A stretch of 64,000 nt of DNA from Sulfurifustis variabilis. Lineage in GTDB: Bacteria; Pseudomonadota; Gammaproteobacteria; Acidiferrobacterales; Sulfurifustaceae. Location: NCBI RefSeq assembly GCF_002355415.1, contig NZ_AP014936.1, positions 1,612,001-1,676,000 of the forward strand. The letters are read 5' to 3'. This document shows, one piece after another, positions 1 to 12,843 of this stretch. The position numbers and the translations under genes were made by a program. Numbering within the stretch: position 1 is the stretch's first letter; each line of letters begins with the position of its first letter. A model generated the notes under the pieces. That model ran no database searches and was not told where the DNA came from. It saw only the letters and a program-made list of their open reading frames with translations.

Positions 1-1
1 G

Positions 2-508
2 GTGCTGGGGCTCGCCGCAATCTGGTGGGCGGGCGAGGACGCCCCACCGCCGACCGCGGGGCCTTACGCCGATCTGAGCGGAGCCGAACCCTCACCGCAG
101 GCCGAGGCCCAGCTCGAGGTGACCGAGCCCGCGACGCCGCCAGGCGTATCGGAGCCCGCAAGCGCTTCCGAAAGCGACAAGGCCAGGCGCGTCGAGCCGA
201 CGGCATCTCCGGCACCGGTCGAGGAAGACGAGACACCGGCCGCCCTTGCGCCCGATGCACCCCGTTCCCGGCTGGTCCTGTACGTGCACCAGGACTCGTG
301 GGCCGACGTGCGTGACGCCCGGCAGCAGCGGCTCGTTTACGACACCATCGAGGCCGGACGCGTCATTACGCTCGAGGGGGTCGCGCCGCTGCAGGTGTTC
401 CTGGGTAACGTGGACGGCGTGCGGGTGGAATTCGAGGGAAAGCCGTACGACGCCACGCGGCACAAGCGCGGTCAGGTCGCGCGCTTTACCCTCGGCAAGG
501 CGCCCTGA
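2..508 (+). CDS. rodZ: RodZ C-terminal part (cut by window start)
   Basis: Only the last 168 codons are visible; the true start lies upstream of the window. The first dozen residues look like the end of a membrane helix. A long Pro/Glu/Ala-rich linker follows to about residue 85, then a compact beta-rich domain at about 88-166 that matches the DUF4115 periplasmic domain of RodZ (pattern of a W-x-V-x-D-A strand, a GxVITLEG turn, then FLGN and a late QVARFTLG strand). RodZ links MreB filaments to the rod-shape wall synthesis machinery in the inner membrane. In many gammaproteobacteria the order is rodZ-ispG-hisS; here hisS follows after 26 bp and ispG is not between them. Confidence 0.85.
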   Translation: MLGLAAIWWAGEDAPPPTAGPYADLSGAEPSPQAEAQLEVTEPATPPGVSEPASASESDKARRVEPTASPAPVEEDETPAALAPDAPRSRLVLYVHQDSWADVRDARQQRLVYDTIEAGRVITLEGVAPLQVFLGNVDGVRVEFEGKPYDATRHKRGQVARFTLGKAP

Positions 509-534
509 CTGACGTCCTTCCGCAGGCGGTACCG

Positions 535-1812
535 ATGAACAAGGCGATACAGGCCGTGCGCGGCATGAACGACCTGTTGCCCGACGCCGTCGCGCGCTGG
601 CAGCATGCGGAAGCGACCGCCCGGGCGGTCTTCGATGCCTACGGTTATCGCGAGATTCGCCTCCCGGTCGTCGAGCGTACGGAGCTTTTTGCGCGCTCCA
701 TCGGCGAGCACACGGATATCGTCGAGAAGGAGATGTACACGTTCGAGGACCGTAACGGCGATCGACTCACGTTGCGTCCTGAAGGTACCGCCGGCTGTGT
801 TCGTGCGGGGATCGAGAGTGGCCTGCTCCATAACCAGGTTCAACGCCTCTGGTACGCGGGACCGATGTTCCGTCACGAGCGGCCGCAGAAGGGCCGTTAT
901 CGCCAGTTCCATCAGATCGGCGCGGAGGTTTTCGGTCTACACGGCCCGGATATCGACGCCGAGCTCATCCTGCTCAACGCACGCCTTTGGCGCGCGCTCG
1001 GGCTCACGGATCTGGAGCTCGAAGTCAACTCGCTGGGCGCGCCGGCGGCACGCGCCGCATACCGCGAGAAGCTGGTAGGCTACCTTCGCGCCCGCGTCGA
1101 CGAGCTCGACGAGGACAGCCGCCGACGGCTCGACAGCAATCCATTGCGCGTCCTGGACAGCAAGAACCCGGCCATGCAGGACGTCATCGCCGGCGCACCG
1201 AACCTGCTCGAGCACCTCGACGCCCCCTCGCGCGATCACTTCGAGGGATTACGGGCGCTCCTCGACGCGGCCGGCGTCCGCTATCGCGTCAACCCTCGAC
1301 TGGTGCGCGGACTCGATTACTACACGCGCACGGTGTACGAGTGGACGACCGACCGCCTCGGGGCGCAGGCGACGGTGTGCGCCGGGGGACGTTATGATGG
1401 GCTCGTGGAGCTGCTGGGCGGCAAGACGACCCCGGCAATCGGCTTCGCACTCGGGATGGAGCGACTGGTCGAGCTGCTCGCGCAAGCTCCGGCGGAGGAG
1501 GCCGACCGGACGGAAGTCTATGTCGCCGCCGCCGCGGCCGAGGCGGCGCACGACGCCTTGCGACTGGCCGAGGGCCTGCGCGATCGCGGCGTCCGCGTCG
1601 AGTGGCACTGTGGCGGCGGAAGCCTCAAGAGTCAGCTGAAGCGGGCCGACCGCAGCGGCGCGCGCTACGCGGTGCTGCTCGGAACCGGCGAAGCGGCCGT
1701 GGTGAAGGACCTGCGTGGTCGGGAAGGCCAGGTCGAGCGGGCGCGCGCAGAGTTAGAGGATTATCTGATGACGCACCTGCGGGCTGCGTCGGGCGAGGAG
1801 AGAACCGGGTGA
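535..1812 (+). CDS. hisS: Histidyl-tRNA synthetase
   Basis: The 425-residue product charges tRNA-His with histidine in the cytoplasm; the length matches the bacterial family (424 in E. coli). Class II catalytic core: RPEGT near residues 81-85, motif 2 ([16 protein letters not shown]) at 112-127, the histidine-binding [12 protein letters not shown] block at 258-269, and motif 3 with GMER at about 307-310. The anticodon-binding domain fills the last 100 residues. The ATG at 535 is preceded by a weak purine-rich stretch and gives the usual N-terminus with RGMNDLLP at 9-16. The stop overlaps the GTG start of the next gene (GTGA), so translation is probably coupled. Confidence 0.97.
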   Translation: MNKAIQAVRGMNDLLPDAVARWQHAEATARAVFDAYGYREIRLPVVERTELFARSIGEHTDIVEKEMYTFEDRNGDRLTLRPEGTAGCVRAGIESGLLHNQVQRLWYAGPMFRHERPQKGRYRQFHQIGAEVFGLHGPDIDAELILLNARLWRALGLTDLELEVNSLGAPAARAAYREKLVGYLRARVDELDEDSRRRLDSNPLRVLDSKNPAMQDVIAGAPNLLEHLDAPSRDHFEGLRALLDAAGVRYRVNPRLVRGLDYYTRTVYEWTTDRLGAQATVCAGGRYDGLVELLGGKTTPAIGFALGMERLVELLAQAPAEEADRTEVYVAAAAAEAAHDALRLAEGLRDRGVRVEWHCGGGSLKSQLKRADRSGARYAVLLGTGEAAVVKDLRGREGQVERARAELEDYLMTHLRAASGEERTG

Positions 1813-2447
1813 GCGCGTATACCGAACAAGAAGAGCTCGAGAAGATCAAGGCCTGGTGGAAGACCTACGGCGGGGCGCTGATCCTGGGCGTCCTGCTGGG
1901 CATCGGCCTGCTCTTCGGCAACAAGTACTGGACCCAATACAAGGAGGAACGGCTTGCGCGCGCCTCGGACGTGTACGCCGAAATGTTGTCGCAGGTGCGT
2001 TCGCAGCAGCGGGAGCAGGCGCGCCTGAGTGCCGAGAACCTCGTGAAGGAGTACGGTGCAACGCCCTACGCGGGTATGGCCGGGCTCATGCTCGCCAGGC
2101 TCAGCTACGAGGCGGGCGATATCGCGGGCGCGAAGGAACGACTCCAGTGGACGCTCGACCACGCGAGCGATCCGGCCACCGTGCACGCCGCGCGCCTGCG
2201 TCTGGCGCGGTTGCTGCTGTCCGAAGAGCGATACGATGAGGCGATGGCACTCGCGACCGCGGGATCACAGGCAGGGTTCGAAAGCGAGTACCTCGAGTTG
2301 CAGGGCGATATTCTCGCCGCTGCGAAGAAGCAAGCCGAAGCCCGCGCCGCCTACGCGCAGGCGCTCGAGCTCCTGCCCCAGGATGCGCCCTACCGGCGGG
2401 TGCTTCAGATGAAGCTGGACGATGCCCAGGGGGGAGCGGCGGAATGA
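1809..2447 (+). CDS. yfgM: YfgM/UPF0070 family inner-membrane tetratricopeptide protein
   Basis: The 212-residue protein starts at the GTG that overlaps the hisS stop. It has a short cytoplasmic N-terminus, one membrane helix at about residues 21-37 (rich in G, L and I), then a periplasmic helical region with tetratricopeptide character up to the C-terminus. This layout and the position between hisS and bamB fit YfgM, which in E. coli associates with the SecYEG translocon and PpiD and helps hand proteins to periplasmic chaperones. A longer open frame extends upstream inside hisS, but nothing supports a start there. The stop overlaps the bamB ATG. Confidence 0.9.
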   Translation: MSAYTEQEELEKIKAWWKTYGGALILGVLLGIGLLFGNKYWTQYKEERLARASDVYAEMLSQVRSQQREQARLSAENLVKEYGATPYAGMAGLMLARLSYEAGDIAGAKERLQWTLDHASDPATVHAARLRLARLLLSEERYDEAMALATAGSQAGFESEYLELQGDILAAAKKQAEARAAYAQALELLPQDAPYRRVLQMKLDDAQGGAAE

Positions 2448-3577
2448 ACCGGGCCGTCGCGATGCTGTTGGCTCTGGCCATGTTGTCCGCGTGCGCCTCG
2501 CGAAGCGTGCGGGAACCTCCGGCCCCGCTGCCCGAACTGAAGCCGGAGCTGCGTGTGAGCGAACTCTGGACGGTCGACGTCGGAGCAAGCGCCGGAACTG
2601 CCCTGCGTATCACGCCGGCGCTGGAGGACGGCGCCGTCTACATGGCGGCCGCCGAGGGACGCGTCAGCGCGCATGCAGCGGATTCCGGCAAGGAGCTCTG
2701 GGAGGTCGATCTCGAGGCACGGATCAGCGGGGCAACGGGGGTCGGTGAGGGCCTCGTGCTGGTGGGGAGCCGGCAGGGCGAAGTGATTGCGCTGCAGCGC
2801 GAGAACGGCAACCGTGCATGGAGCGCCCGGGTATCGAGCGAGGTACTCGCCGCGCCCGCGGCTGCGGCGGGAATCGTGGTTGTCCAGACCGTCGACGGGA
2901 AGGTGTTCGGATTGGCGGCGGCCGACGGCAAGCGCGCATGGGTCTACGAGCGCACCGAGCCTGCCCTTACCCTGCGCGGCACCGCGACGCCGGCGATCGT
3001 GAACGACGTCGTTCTCACCGGATTCGCCAGCGGGCGCATCGCCGCGCTACGGCTTCAGGACGGCAAACTTCTCTGGGAAGTGCCTGTGACGCAACCTCGC
3101 GGTCGCAACGAGATCGAGCGACTCGTCGACGTCGATGCCTCGCCGCTCGTTCTCGGCGAAACGATCTACGCGGCGAGCTACCAGGGCAAGCTCGTCGCGC
3201 TCAACCCGCGAGGCGGCGCCGTCGCCTGGTCCCGCGATGTCTCGACGTATCGCGCGCTCGCGACCGACGGTCGCAACATCTACGTCACGGACGATCGCGG
3301 CCACGTGCTCGCGTTCGACGCCCGCAGCGGGGCGAGCGTGTGGAAACAGGATCAGCTGCGAGGACGTGAGCCGAGCGCGCCGGTGGTACAGGGCGACTAT
3401 CTCCTGGTCGGGGACTTCGAGGGTTACGTGCATTGGCTGGCACGCGAGGACGGGCGCCTGCTCGCGCGTCATCGGGTGGACGGCGCCGTGCGCGCGCCCG
3501 CCGTGGCGACCGGCGATACGATCTTCGTAGCCGGCCTCTCGGGAACTCTCAGCGCGTTGCGTCTCCTGTCGAACTGA
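2444..3577 (+). CDS. bamB: Outer-membrane assembly lipoprotein BamB
   Basis: The 377-residue product has a lipoprotein signal with the lipobox LSAC (lipidated Cys at residue 17). The rest is a series of beta-propeller repeats with PQQ-like patterns such as GKELWEVDL, GNRAWSARV, GKRAWVYE, GKLLWEVPV and GASVWKQD. BamB is the propeller subunit of the BAM complex that inserts beta-barrel proteins in the outer membrane; its partner BamA is encoded at 40951-43239. The start ATG overlaps the yfgM stop (ATGA). The length is close to the E. coli protein (392). Confidence 0.95.
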   Translation: MNRAVAMLLALAMLSACASRSVREPPAPLPELKPELRVSELWTVDVGASAGTALRITPALEDGAVYMAAAEGRVSAHAADSGKELWEVDLEARISGATGVGEGLVLVGSRQGEVIALQRENGNRAWSARVSSEVLAAPAAAAGIVVVQTVDGKVFGLAAADGKRAWVYERTEPALTLRGTATPAIVNDVVLTGFASGRIAALRLQDGKLLWEVPVTQPRGRNEIERLVDVDASPLVLGETIYAASYQGKLVALNPRGGAVAWSRDVSTYRALATDGRNIYVTDDRGHVLAFDARSGASVWKQDQLRGREPSAPVVQGDYLLVGDFEGYVHWLAREDGRLLARHRVDGAVRAPAVATGDTIFVAGLSGTLSALRLLSN

Positions 3578-3598
3578 CCCGGCCAGCCGGTCCGGACC

Positions 3599-4969
3599 AT
3601 GAAACCGGTCGTCGTCATCGTGGGCCGGCCGAACGTCGGCAAGTCGACGCTGTTCAATCGCCTGACCCGCAGCCGGGCCGCCATCGTGGCGGACGAGCCG
3701 GGCGTGACGCGCGACCGTCAGTACGGCGACGGAGTAATCGGCGATCGCCCCTACCATGTCGTGGATACCGGGGGCATCGCGCAGGCGTTGAGCGAGCGCA
3801 AAGGCGGCGATGCGTTGCGGGAGCTCATGACCGCGCAGGTGCGCGAAGCGCTTGCGGAAGCCGATGCCATTCTCTTTCTCGTCGATGTTCGCGAAGGACT
3901 GAACGCGCTCGATCGGGAGATCGCGGGCGATCTCCGCCGGCTGGGCAAGCCCGTAACCCTCGCGGTAAACAAGGCGGAGGGAATGGATCGCGCGAACGCC
4001 GCCGCGGAGTTCCACGCGCTGGGGCTCGGGGACCCCTGGCCCGTGTCCTCGGCGCACGGCGAGGGCATATCGGATCTCATGGCGCACGTTCTGGCGCCGT
4101 TACCGCGCGCCCCGGAGGACGAGGCGGCGCCGGCGGACATGCCCCGAATCGCGGTTGTCGGCCGCCCGAACGCGGGAAAATCGACACTGGTCAACGCGCT
4201 GCTGGGCGAGCAGCGCGTGATCGTTTCGGACCAGCCCGGCACCACCCGGGACAGTATCCACCTACCTCTCGAGCGGCGCGGCCGCGCCTACGTGCTGATC
4301 GACACCGCCGGCGTGCGCCGGCGGTCCCGGGTCGACGAGGCGGTCGAGAAGTTTTCGGCGATCAAGACGCTGCAAGCCGTCGACGAGGCGAACGTCGCGA
4401 TCCTCGTGCTCGACGCCGTGGCCGGCATCAGCGAGCAGGACGCTTCGCTCGGCGGTTACGTCCTGGAGCGGGGCCGGGGGATCGTCATCGCCGTGAACAA
4501 GTGGGACGCGGTGCCGGCAGGCGACCGAGACTGGGCGAAGCGTGAACTCGAACGCAAGCTCGGTTTCCTCGCGTTTGCCCGCGCCCACTACATCTCGGCG
4601 CTGAAGGGGCAGGGGATCGGCGGGCTGTTCACCTCGGTCGATCAGGCGTTCGTCTCGGCCAACCGGGAACTGCCCACCTCCCGGCTCAACCGGATTCTCG
4701 CGTCGGCGGTCGCGGCGACGCCGCCGCCGATGGTCCGCGGGCGGCGGATACGGCTCAAGTTCGCGCACCAGGGGGGACGCAATCCCCCCGTGGTAGTAAT
4801 CCACGGCAATCAGGTCGCATCTCTGCCCGATGCGTACCGTCGGTATCTCGCCAACGTCTTTCGTGAGGCTTTCGATCTGGTCGGTACGCCGGTGCGCATC
4901 GAGTGCCGGGAGGGCGAGAATCCGTACGAGGGCAGGCGCCCGGAGAGGCGACGCCGTCGCGGGCGCTGA
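3599..4969 (+). CDS. der: Ribosome-associated double GTPase Der (EngA)
   Basis: The 456-residue protein carries two tandem Era-like GTPase domains and a C-terminal KH-like domain, as in all Der proteins, and acts in 50S ribosomal subunit assembly. The first P-loop GRPNVGKST is at residues 9-17, the second GRPNAGKST at about 188-196. Each has its G3 motif (DTGG and DTAG). The second G4 motif is the usual NKWD, while the first reads NKAE instead of NKxD, a variation I recall from some other proteobacterial Der sequences. The KH-like domain covers roughly residues 360-445, followed by a basic tail. It closes the hisS-yfgM-bamB-der group. Confidence 0.97.
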   Translation: MKPVVVIVGRPNVGKSTLFNRLTRSRAAIVADEPGVTRDRQYGDGVIGDRPYHVVDTGGIAQALSERKGGDALRELMTAQVREALAEADAILFLVDVREGLNALDREIAGDLRRLGKPVTLAVNKAEGMDRANAAAEFHALGLGDPWPVSSAHGEGISDLMAHVLAPLPRAPEDEAAPADMPRIAVVGRPNAGKSTLVNALLGEQRVIVSDQPGTTRDSIHLPLERRGRAYVLIDTAGVRRRSRVDEAVEKFSAIKTLQAVDEANVAILVLDAVAGISEQDASLGGYVLERGRGIVIAVNKWDAVPAGDRDWAKRELERKLGFLAFARAHYISALKGQGIGGLFTSVDQAFVSANRELPTSRLNRILASAVAATPPPMVRGRRIRLKFAHQGGRNPPVVVIHGNQVASLPDAYRRYLANVFREAFDLVGTPVRIECREGENPYEGRRPERRRRRGR

Positions 4970-5100
4970 AAAGCATCAAGATGGCTCTATAAGATATTGA
5001 TATCGAAAAATAAAGCGCGTCCACGCCATAGGCTATAGTTAAGTGGGTCGACACAACAACAACGGATCGAGGCAGTACGGATGTCCGAGAGGTCCGAGGG

Positions 5101-6285
5101 GTGAGCGCCTATCATAAGGACGGCCTGAAGCCGGGTTCGACGCTCGCCGAATACACCGTCGAAGCAGTGCTGGGTCACGGCGGTTTCGGAATCACCTACC
5201 TCGCCCGGGACACCGCCCTCGGCGCGCACGTCGCCATCAAGGAGTACCTGCCGCAGGACGTTGCTGCGCGCGATCCGCGCACCGGCGCCGTCATTCCTCA
5301 ACTTTCACGCGAAGCGATAAGGGACTACCGCTGGGGTCTCAAGAACTTCCTGAAGGAGGCGCGCGCGCTCGCCCGCTTCAAACACCCGAACATCGTGCGA
5401 GTGCTGAGGTTTCTGGAGGCCAACGGGACGGCCTACACGGTCATGGAATACGAGGAAGGACACACGCTCGCTCAGCACCTGAAGCAGTCGAACCAGCGCA
5501 TCGACGAGTCGTCCCTGCTCCGCATCGTCATGCCGATCCTGAACGGGCTGCAGGCGGTGCACGAGGCCCGCTTGCTGCATCTCGACATCAAACCCGAGAA
5601 CATCTACCTGCGCAAGGACGGCAGCCCCATGCTGATCGATTTCGGATCGGCTCGACACGCGATGAGCGGCGCCGGTCACGCGAGCCGGACGGCCCTCACG
5701 CACGGATACGCGCCCGTGGAGCAGTATCCCGACAAGGGCGAGCTGGGACCGTGGTCCGACGTCTACGCCATCGGCGCGACGATGTACCGCTGCGTGACCG
5801 GCAAGCACCCCGACAGCGCGCTCGATCGCTACCGCGCGCTCCTCGATTACAAGATCGACCCGCTTCGGCCGGTCGCCAAGGGGGCGAAGGCGGAATACAC
5901 GCCTCTGCTGCTCGAGTGCGTGCAGTGGGCCATGCAGGTCCATGCGAGGGACCGGCCGCAGACGGCCAGGCAGCTGCAGGACCGGCTTCTCGGCCGCGGG
6001 CGCGCTGCATCCGCTCCCGTTTTCGGTGCCACGACGAAGGATGCGCCCGCCCGGCACCCGGGTGAATCGAATGGCGACCGGGAGACGCCACGGCCGGGAG
6101 GCATTTCCGTCGTCGCCATGGTGCTGCTCTCCGTGGCGGTGCTCGTCGGCGCTGCCCTGTGGTCGGTTCGCGGCGAGCTGCCCGCGGTCTGGCGTGCCCT
6201 GGGCGATCTGCTGACGGCGCCGACCGAGACGAAAGCGCCTCCGCCGGCGCCACCAAAAGTGCGATCGCCACCCAAGAAGACCTGA
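5101..6285 (+). CDS. Membrane-anchored Hanks-type serine/threonine protein kinase
   Basis: The 394-residue protein starts at GTG. The kinase domain spans about residues 15-290: glycine loop LGHGGFG, ATP-binding lysine in VAIKEYLP, catalytic loop HLDIKPEN and metal-binding DFGSA. The catalytic loop has Leu where many kinases have Arg (HLD, not HRD), so it is a non-RD kinase that may not need activation-loop phosphorylation. A low-complexity linker follows, then one membrane helix at about 333-357 and a short Pro/Lys-rich tail; the kinase is therefore probably cytoplasmic with a C-terminal anchor and almost no sensor domain. No phosphatase or FHA gene is adjacent, so substrates are unknown. The preceding 131-bp gap is AT-richer than the genes and may hold its promoter (TATAGT at 5034-5039). 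Confidence 0.9.
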   Translation: MSAYHKDGLKPGSTLAEYTVEAVLGHGGFGITYLARDTALGAHVAIKEYLPQDVAARDPRTGAVIPQLSREAIRDYRWGLKNFLKEARALARFKHPNIVRVLRFLEANGTAYTVMEYEEGHTLAQHLKQSNQRIDESSLLRIVMPILNGLQAVHEARLLHLDIKPENIYLRKDGSPMLIDFGSARHAMSGAGHASRTALTHGYAPVEQYPDKGELGPWSDVYAIGATMYRCVTGKHPDSALDRYRALLDYKIDPLRPVAKGAKAEYTPLLLECVQWAMQVHARDRPQTARQLQDRLLGRGRAASAPVFGATTKDAPARHPGESNGDRETPRPGGISVVAMVLLSVAVLVGAALWSVRGELPAVWRALGDLLTAPTETKAPPPAPPKVRSPPKKT

Positions 6286-6483
6286 CGACGTAAGGCCGCT
6301 GGCCAAACCGCCGGCGAACCGCGGTCGAGCCTGGCCGGTTCCGGATGACGGAGACGGTCTCCGTTCCGGCGAGCTTCAGGGCACCCTTCGAGGACGCTCC
6401 GGCAGGACGCGATCCTGTGTTTGGGCCAATCGCTGAGGAATCGTCGGGTGGACCCCGGCGGGACGCGCCGCCGGGAACCGTTC
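6286..6483. other. Intergenic space between convergent genes
   Basis: About 200 bp between the kinase gene and the peptidase gene, which converge. A near-perfect palindrome at 6348-6364 (acggagac-g-gtctccgt) could act as a bidirectional transcription barrier, but there is no T-run. I see no other feature. Confidence 0.4.
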
Positions 6484-7332
6484 TCACATTTTCTGGCGCG
6501 CGAACTGCCTGATCGCCTCGTCACTGACGAAGAGCAGCGGGTCGACACGGGTGTTGTTGAGGCTGACCGACCAGTGGAGGTGCGGCCCGGTCACGCGCCC
6601 GCTCTTGCCGACCTCGCCGATGCGCTGCCCGCGCTTCACCGGGGTGCCCGGGGCAACGAGCACGCGATGCAGGTGGTTGTACATGCTGACCAGCCCCTGG
6701 CCGTGGTCGATGAAGACGGTCCGGCCGTTGAAGAAGTAGTCGCCCACTTCGACCACGACTCCCGGGGCAGGCGCGACGACGGGCGTCCCGACCGAGGCCG
6801 CGATGTCTATTCCGCTGTGCGGCTGGCGCGGCTGATTGTTGAAAAAGCGCTGAAGGCCGAAGTTGCCGCTGATGCGGCCCTTGGCCGGCAGATCGAACCG
6901 TACCGGCGGCGCCGCGACATCGGTCCACCGCTCGAAAACCCCGCGTATCACGAAATGATCTTGCTCGATGCGCGCCAGATCCTCGGCGGGCGGCTCCACC
7001 ATCCGCTGATTGCTCAGCGTGATGTGCTGTACCCGATACTCCTTGGGATTGACTGCGAAGGTGACTTCGCGCACATCGTCGTCCTCGACGACGCGCAGGC
7101 GGTGTTCGCCGGGCTCGAGCGTCAGCGGCACCCCGACGACCGCGTGCCAAGCCCCTTCGTGAGCGAGCACCATCACGCGAGCCTCGGCGAGAAAGACCCG
7201 CGGAGGCGGCTGTTCAGTGGGCGCCAGACGAACCGTGACGAGGCCGCCCGGAACGGGTTCCGTGCGAGGAAGCTCGGCGAGGGCCGGAGCGCCGCCGAGC
7301 GCGAGCGCGACACCGAGCAGCAGGCGCTTCAT
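6484..7332 (-). CDS. Periplasmic M23 (LytM-type) metallopeptidase
   Basis: The 282-residue protein, counted from the ATG that overlaps the xseA stop (ATGA), begins with a signal peptide ending near APALA (residue 19). An N-terminal beta-rich region (about 25-140) precedes the M23 domain. Zinc-site motifs are present: HSGID at 172-176 and HLHW at 251-254, with a further His pair at 220-222. M23 enzymes of this kind cut peptidoglycan cross-links; with all ligand residues present it is probably active rather than a regulatory homologue. An upstream in-frame start at 7359 would lie inside xseA and is less likely. It is co-transcribed with xseA. Confidence 0.88.
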   Translation of the reverse strand: MKRLLLGVALALGGAPALAELPRTEPVPGGLVTVRLAPTEQPPPRVFLAEARVMVLAHEGAWHAVVGVPLTLEPGEHRLRVVEDDDVREVTFAVNPKEYRVQHITLSNQRMVEPPAEDLARIEQDHFVIRGVFERWTDVAAPPVRFDLPAKGRISGNFGLQRFFNNQPRQPHSGIDIAASVGTPVVAPAPGVVVEVGDYFFNGRTVFIDHGQGLVSMYNHLHRVLVAPGTPVKRGQRIGEVGKSGRVTGPHLHWSVSLNNTRVDPLLFVSDEAIRQFARQKM

Positions 7333-8693
7333 GACGGCCGCCGCTTTTCGACCACGCACTCGAGAACGCCGCGGGCGAGGCGCGCTTCGACTCGCTCGCC
7401 CGGCTCGATCGACTGCGCGTCGCGCAGAATGGCGCCGCCTTTTGCGTCGCGCACGATCGCGTAGCCCCGATCGAGCGTGGCGAGCGGGCTGTAGGCGTTC
7501 AACGCCTGTCCGAGCTGGGCGAGCTGTTCGCGACGCCGTTCCAGCTCACGGAGCGTGGCGTGTCGGAGCCGCTCGTACAAGTGACGGCAGTCGAGGCTCC
7601 GCGCGCGTACGGCCGAAAGCGGCGAGCAGCGCTCCAGCCGCGTATTCAACTCGTGGAGCCGGTTGCGCCGGTGGTGCAGGATGCGGCTTTGCGCGAAGGC
7701 AAGCCGTTGACGAAGCGTTGCCAGGCGATGCGAAAGCGTGTCGATGCGCGCGCGAGGGTGGACCAGGCGCGCCGCCAGCCAGTCCAGCCGCTGCCCGCGG
7801 TTGCGCAGGGCCTCCGTGGCCAGGCGCGCGAGGCGGATCTCGAGGCCCCGGAAACGTTCGAGCCATTCGCCCCGGTGGGGGCTGACGAGCTCCGCGGCGG
7901 CGGTCGGCGTCGGCGCGCGCACATCGGCGGCCAGATCGGCGATGGTCAGATCCGTCTCGTGACCGACGCCCGAGACGATGGGCACCGGGCAGGCGACGAT
8001 CGCCCGGGCGACGATCTCCTCATTGAAGGCCCAGAGATCTTCGAGAGAGCCTCCGCCGCGCGCAAGGATCAGCACGTCGCAATCGCGGCGCTCGCCGGCG
8101 AGTCGGATCGCGGCGGCGACTCTCTCGGCCGCGGCGGCGCCCTGTACGGGGATCGGGTACAGGAGCACGGGAATCGCCGGAAAGCGACGCCGGAGCGTCG
8201 TGACGACGTCGTGCAGCACGGCGCCGGTCGGCGAGGTGATGACGCCGATTCGTCTCGGAAGCGGCGGTAACGGGCGTTTGCGCGAAAGGTCGAACAAGCC
8301 CTCCTGGGACAGGCGCATCTTCAGCGCCTCGAACGCGCGCCGCAGCGCGCCTTCTCCGGCCTCCTCGAGGTGCTCGATGATGAGCTGGAACTCGCCGCGT
8401 CCCTCGTAGAGACTGACACGCGCTCGCACGAGCACGTGCATCCCCTCGCGCGGCGTGACGGGGATCAGGCGCAGCTGGGTGCGGAAGAGGGCGCAGCGGA
8501 CCTGGGCCTGCGCGTCCTTGAGGCAGAAGTAGGCATGCCCGGACGTGGGCCGGGCCAGATTCGATATCTCGCCCTCGAGCCACACGGCGGGGAAGCTGCC
8601 TTCGAGAAGCAGCTTCGCCTCGCGGTTGAGCCGCGACACCGTGTAGATGTCGCGAAAGGTGCTGGAGCGCGGGACGGCCGGACGCGGTTCCAT
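7329..8693 (-). CDS. xseA: Exodeoxyribonuclease VII large subunit
   Basis: The 454-residue product is the catalytic large subunit of ExoVII, which degrades single-stranded DNA. The N-terminal OB-fold region holds the family pattern RDIYTVSRLNREAKLLLE followed by WLEGEISN, and the central catalytic domain contains the GVGHETDLTIAD block and upstream LARGGGSLEDL. A long coiled-coil region with many Arg and Leu residues follows, and the C-terminus has the conserved LDRGYAIV motif. I chose ATG 8693; a TTG at 8720 would begin right beside the terminator hairpin of the upstream gene. The small subunit xseB is not in the window. Confidence 0.94.
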   Translation of the reverse strand: MEPRPAVPRSSTFRDIYTVSRLNREAKLLLEGSFPAVWLEGEISNLARPTSGHAYFCLKDAQAQVRCALFRTQLRLIPVTPREGMHVLVRARVSLYEGRGEFQLIIEHLEEAGEGALRRAFEALKMRLSQEGLFDLSRKRPLPPLPRRIGVITSPTGAVLHDVVTTLRRRFPAIPVLLYPIPVQGAAAAERVAAAIRLAGERRDCDVLILARGGGSLEDLWAFNEEIVARAIVACPVPIVSGVGHETDLTIADLAADVRAPTPTAAAELVSPHRGEWLERFRGLEIRLARLATEALRNRGQRLDWLAARLVHPRARIDTLSHRLATLRQRLAFAQSRILHHRRNRLHELNTRLERCSPLSAVRARSLDCRHLYERLRHATLRELERRREQLAQLGQALNAYSPLATLDRGYAIVRDAKGGAILRDAQSIEPGERVEARLARGVLECVVEKRRPS

Positions 8694-8725
8694 CACGACA
8701 AAATAATCCGGTTTCCGCAAACAAG

Positions 8726-8748
8726 AAAGCCGGGCGGGGCCCGGCTTT
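8726..8748 (-). terminator. Rho-independent terminator of the small lipoprotein gene
   Basis: A perfect 9-bp GC-rich stem (8726-8734 with 8740-8748) and a 5-base loop lie 30 bp after the lipoprotein stop. Read on the minus strand the stem ends in TTT and is followed by CTTGTTT, a T-rich tract. It separates the lipoprotein transcript from xseA. Confidence 0.75.
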
Positions 8749-8778
8749 CAGGGTGGTACGACGAACGGCGCGATGGCG

Positions 8779-9096
8779 TCAGCGGAGCGTGAAGTCGGCC
8801 TTCGCATTCGCCTGGGACTTGGCCTGCTTCTGCGCATCCTGCGCCTCGGCGAGCGCCTTCTTGGCGAGCTTCATCGCCTTGTCCATGTCGCCCGCCGCCT
8901 TGGCCTTCTTTGCCTCGTCCAGGAACTTCTCCGTATTGGTCCAGAGGAAGCCGGTCTTGGCGGCCAGCTTGATCTCCTGCTCGGCCTTGGCGACGAGATC
9001 ATCGAAATCCTTCTGGCCACCGGCCTGCTGCTGGCCCGCGCATCCGGCGAGCGCGAAAGTGCCGGCCAGTACCGTAACGATCAGCGTTTTCTTCAT
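8779..9096 (-). CDS. Small helical lipoprotein resembling SoxXA-binding protein (SoxK/SAXB)
   Basis: The 105-residue protein has a lipoprotein signal with lipobox LAGC (Cys 19). The mature part is an Ala/Lys-rich helical hairpin with the pattern GFLWTNTEKFLDEAKKAKAAGDMDKAMKLAKKALAEA split over about residues 49-85. This W-x-x-T followed by a KAGDxxKAxxLAxxA helix is what I recall from SoxXA-binding proteins that assist the SoxXA cytochrome in thiosulfate oxidation. No sox genes are nearby, and general Ala/Lys-rich lipoproteins can look alike, so the family call is tentative. It has its own terminator and stands alone between xseA and guaB. Confidence 0.7.
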   Translation of the reverse strand: MKKTLIVTVLAGTFALAGCAGQQQAGGQKDFDDLVAKAEQEIKLAAKTGFLWTNTEKFLDEAKKAKAAGDMDKAMKLAKKALAEAQDAQKQAKSQANAKADFTLR

Positions 9097-9184
9097 CGAT
9101 TCTCCTCCTGCGGCGTGTTTTGTAGTGGTTTCCGCCGGAGCCTAAAACAGGGTACCGGGGGCGTCAACCCCTCAGCGCCCCCCG

Positions 9185-12804
<3,620 letters not shown>

Positions 12805-12843
12805 CCGGGCGCGCACGATGGCCAGCGAGGACGATCGGTCGAC

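Noticed and set aside
3961-3985. Defective first GTPase domain in Der because of NKAE
   Set aside because: Other motifs are intact and this G4 variation is, to my recollection, found in other proteobacterial Der proteins.
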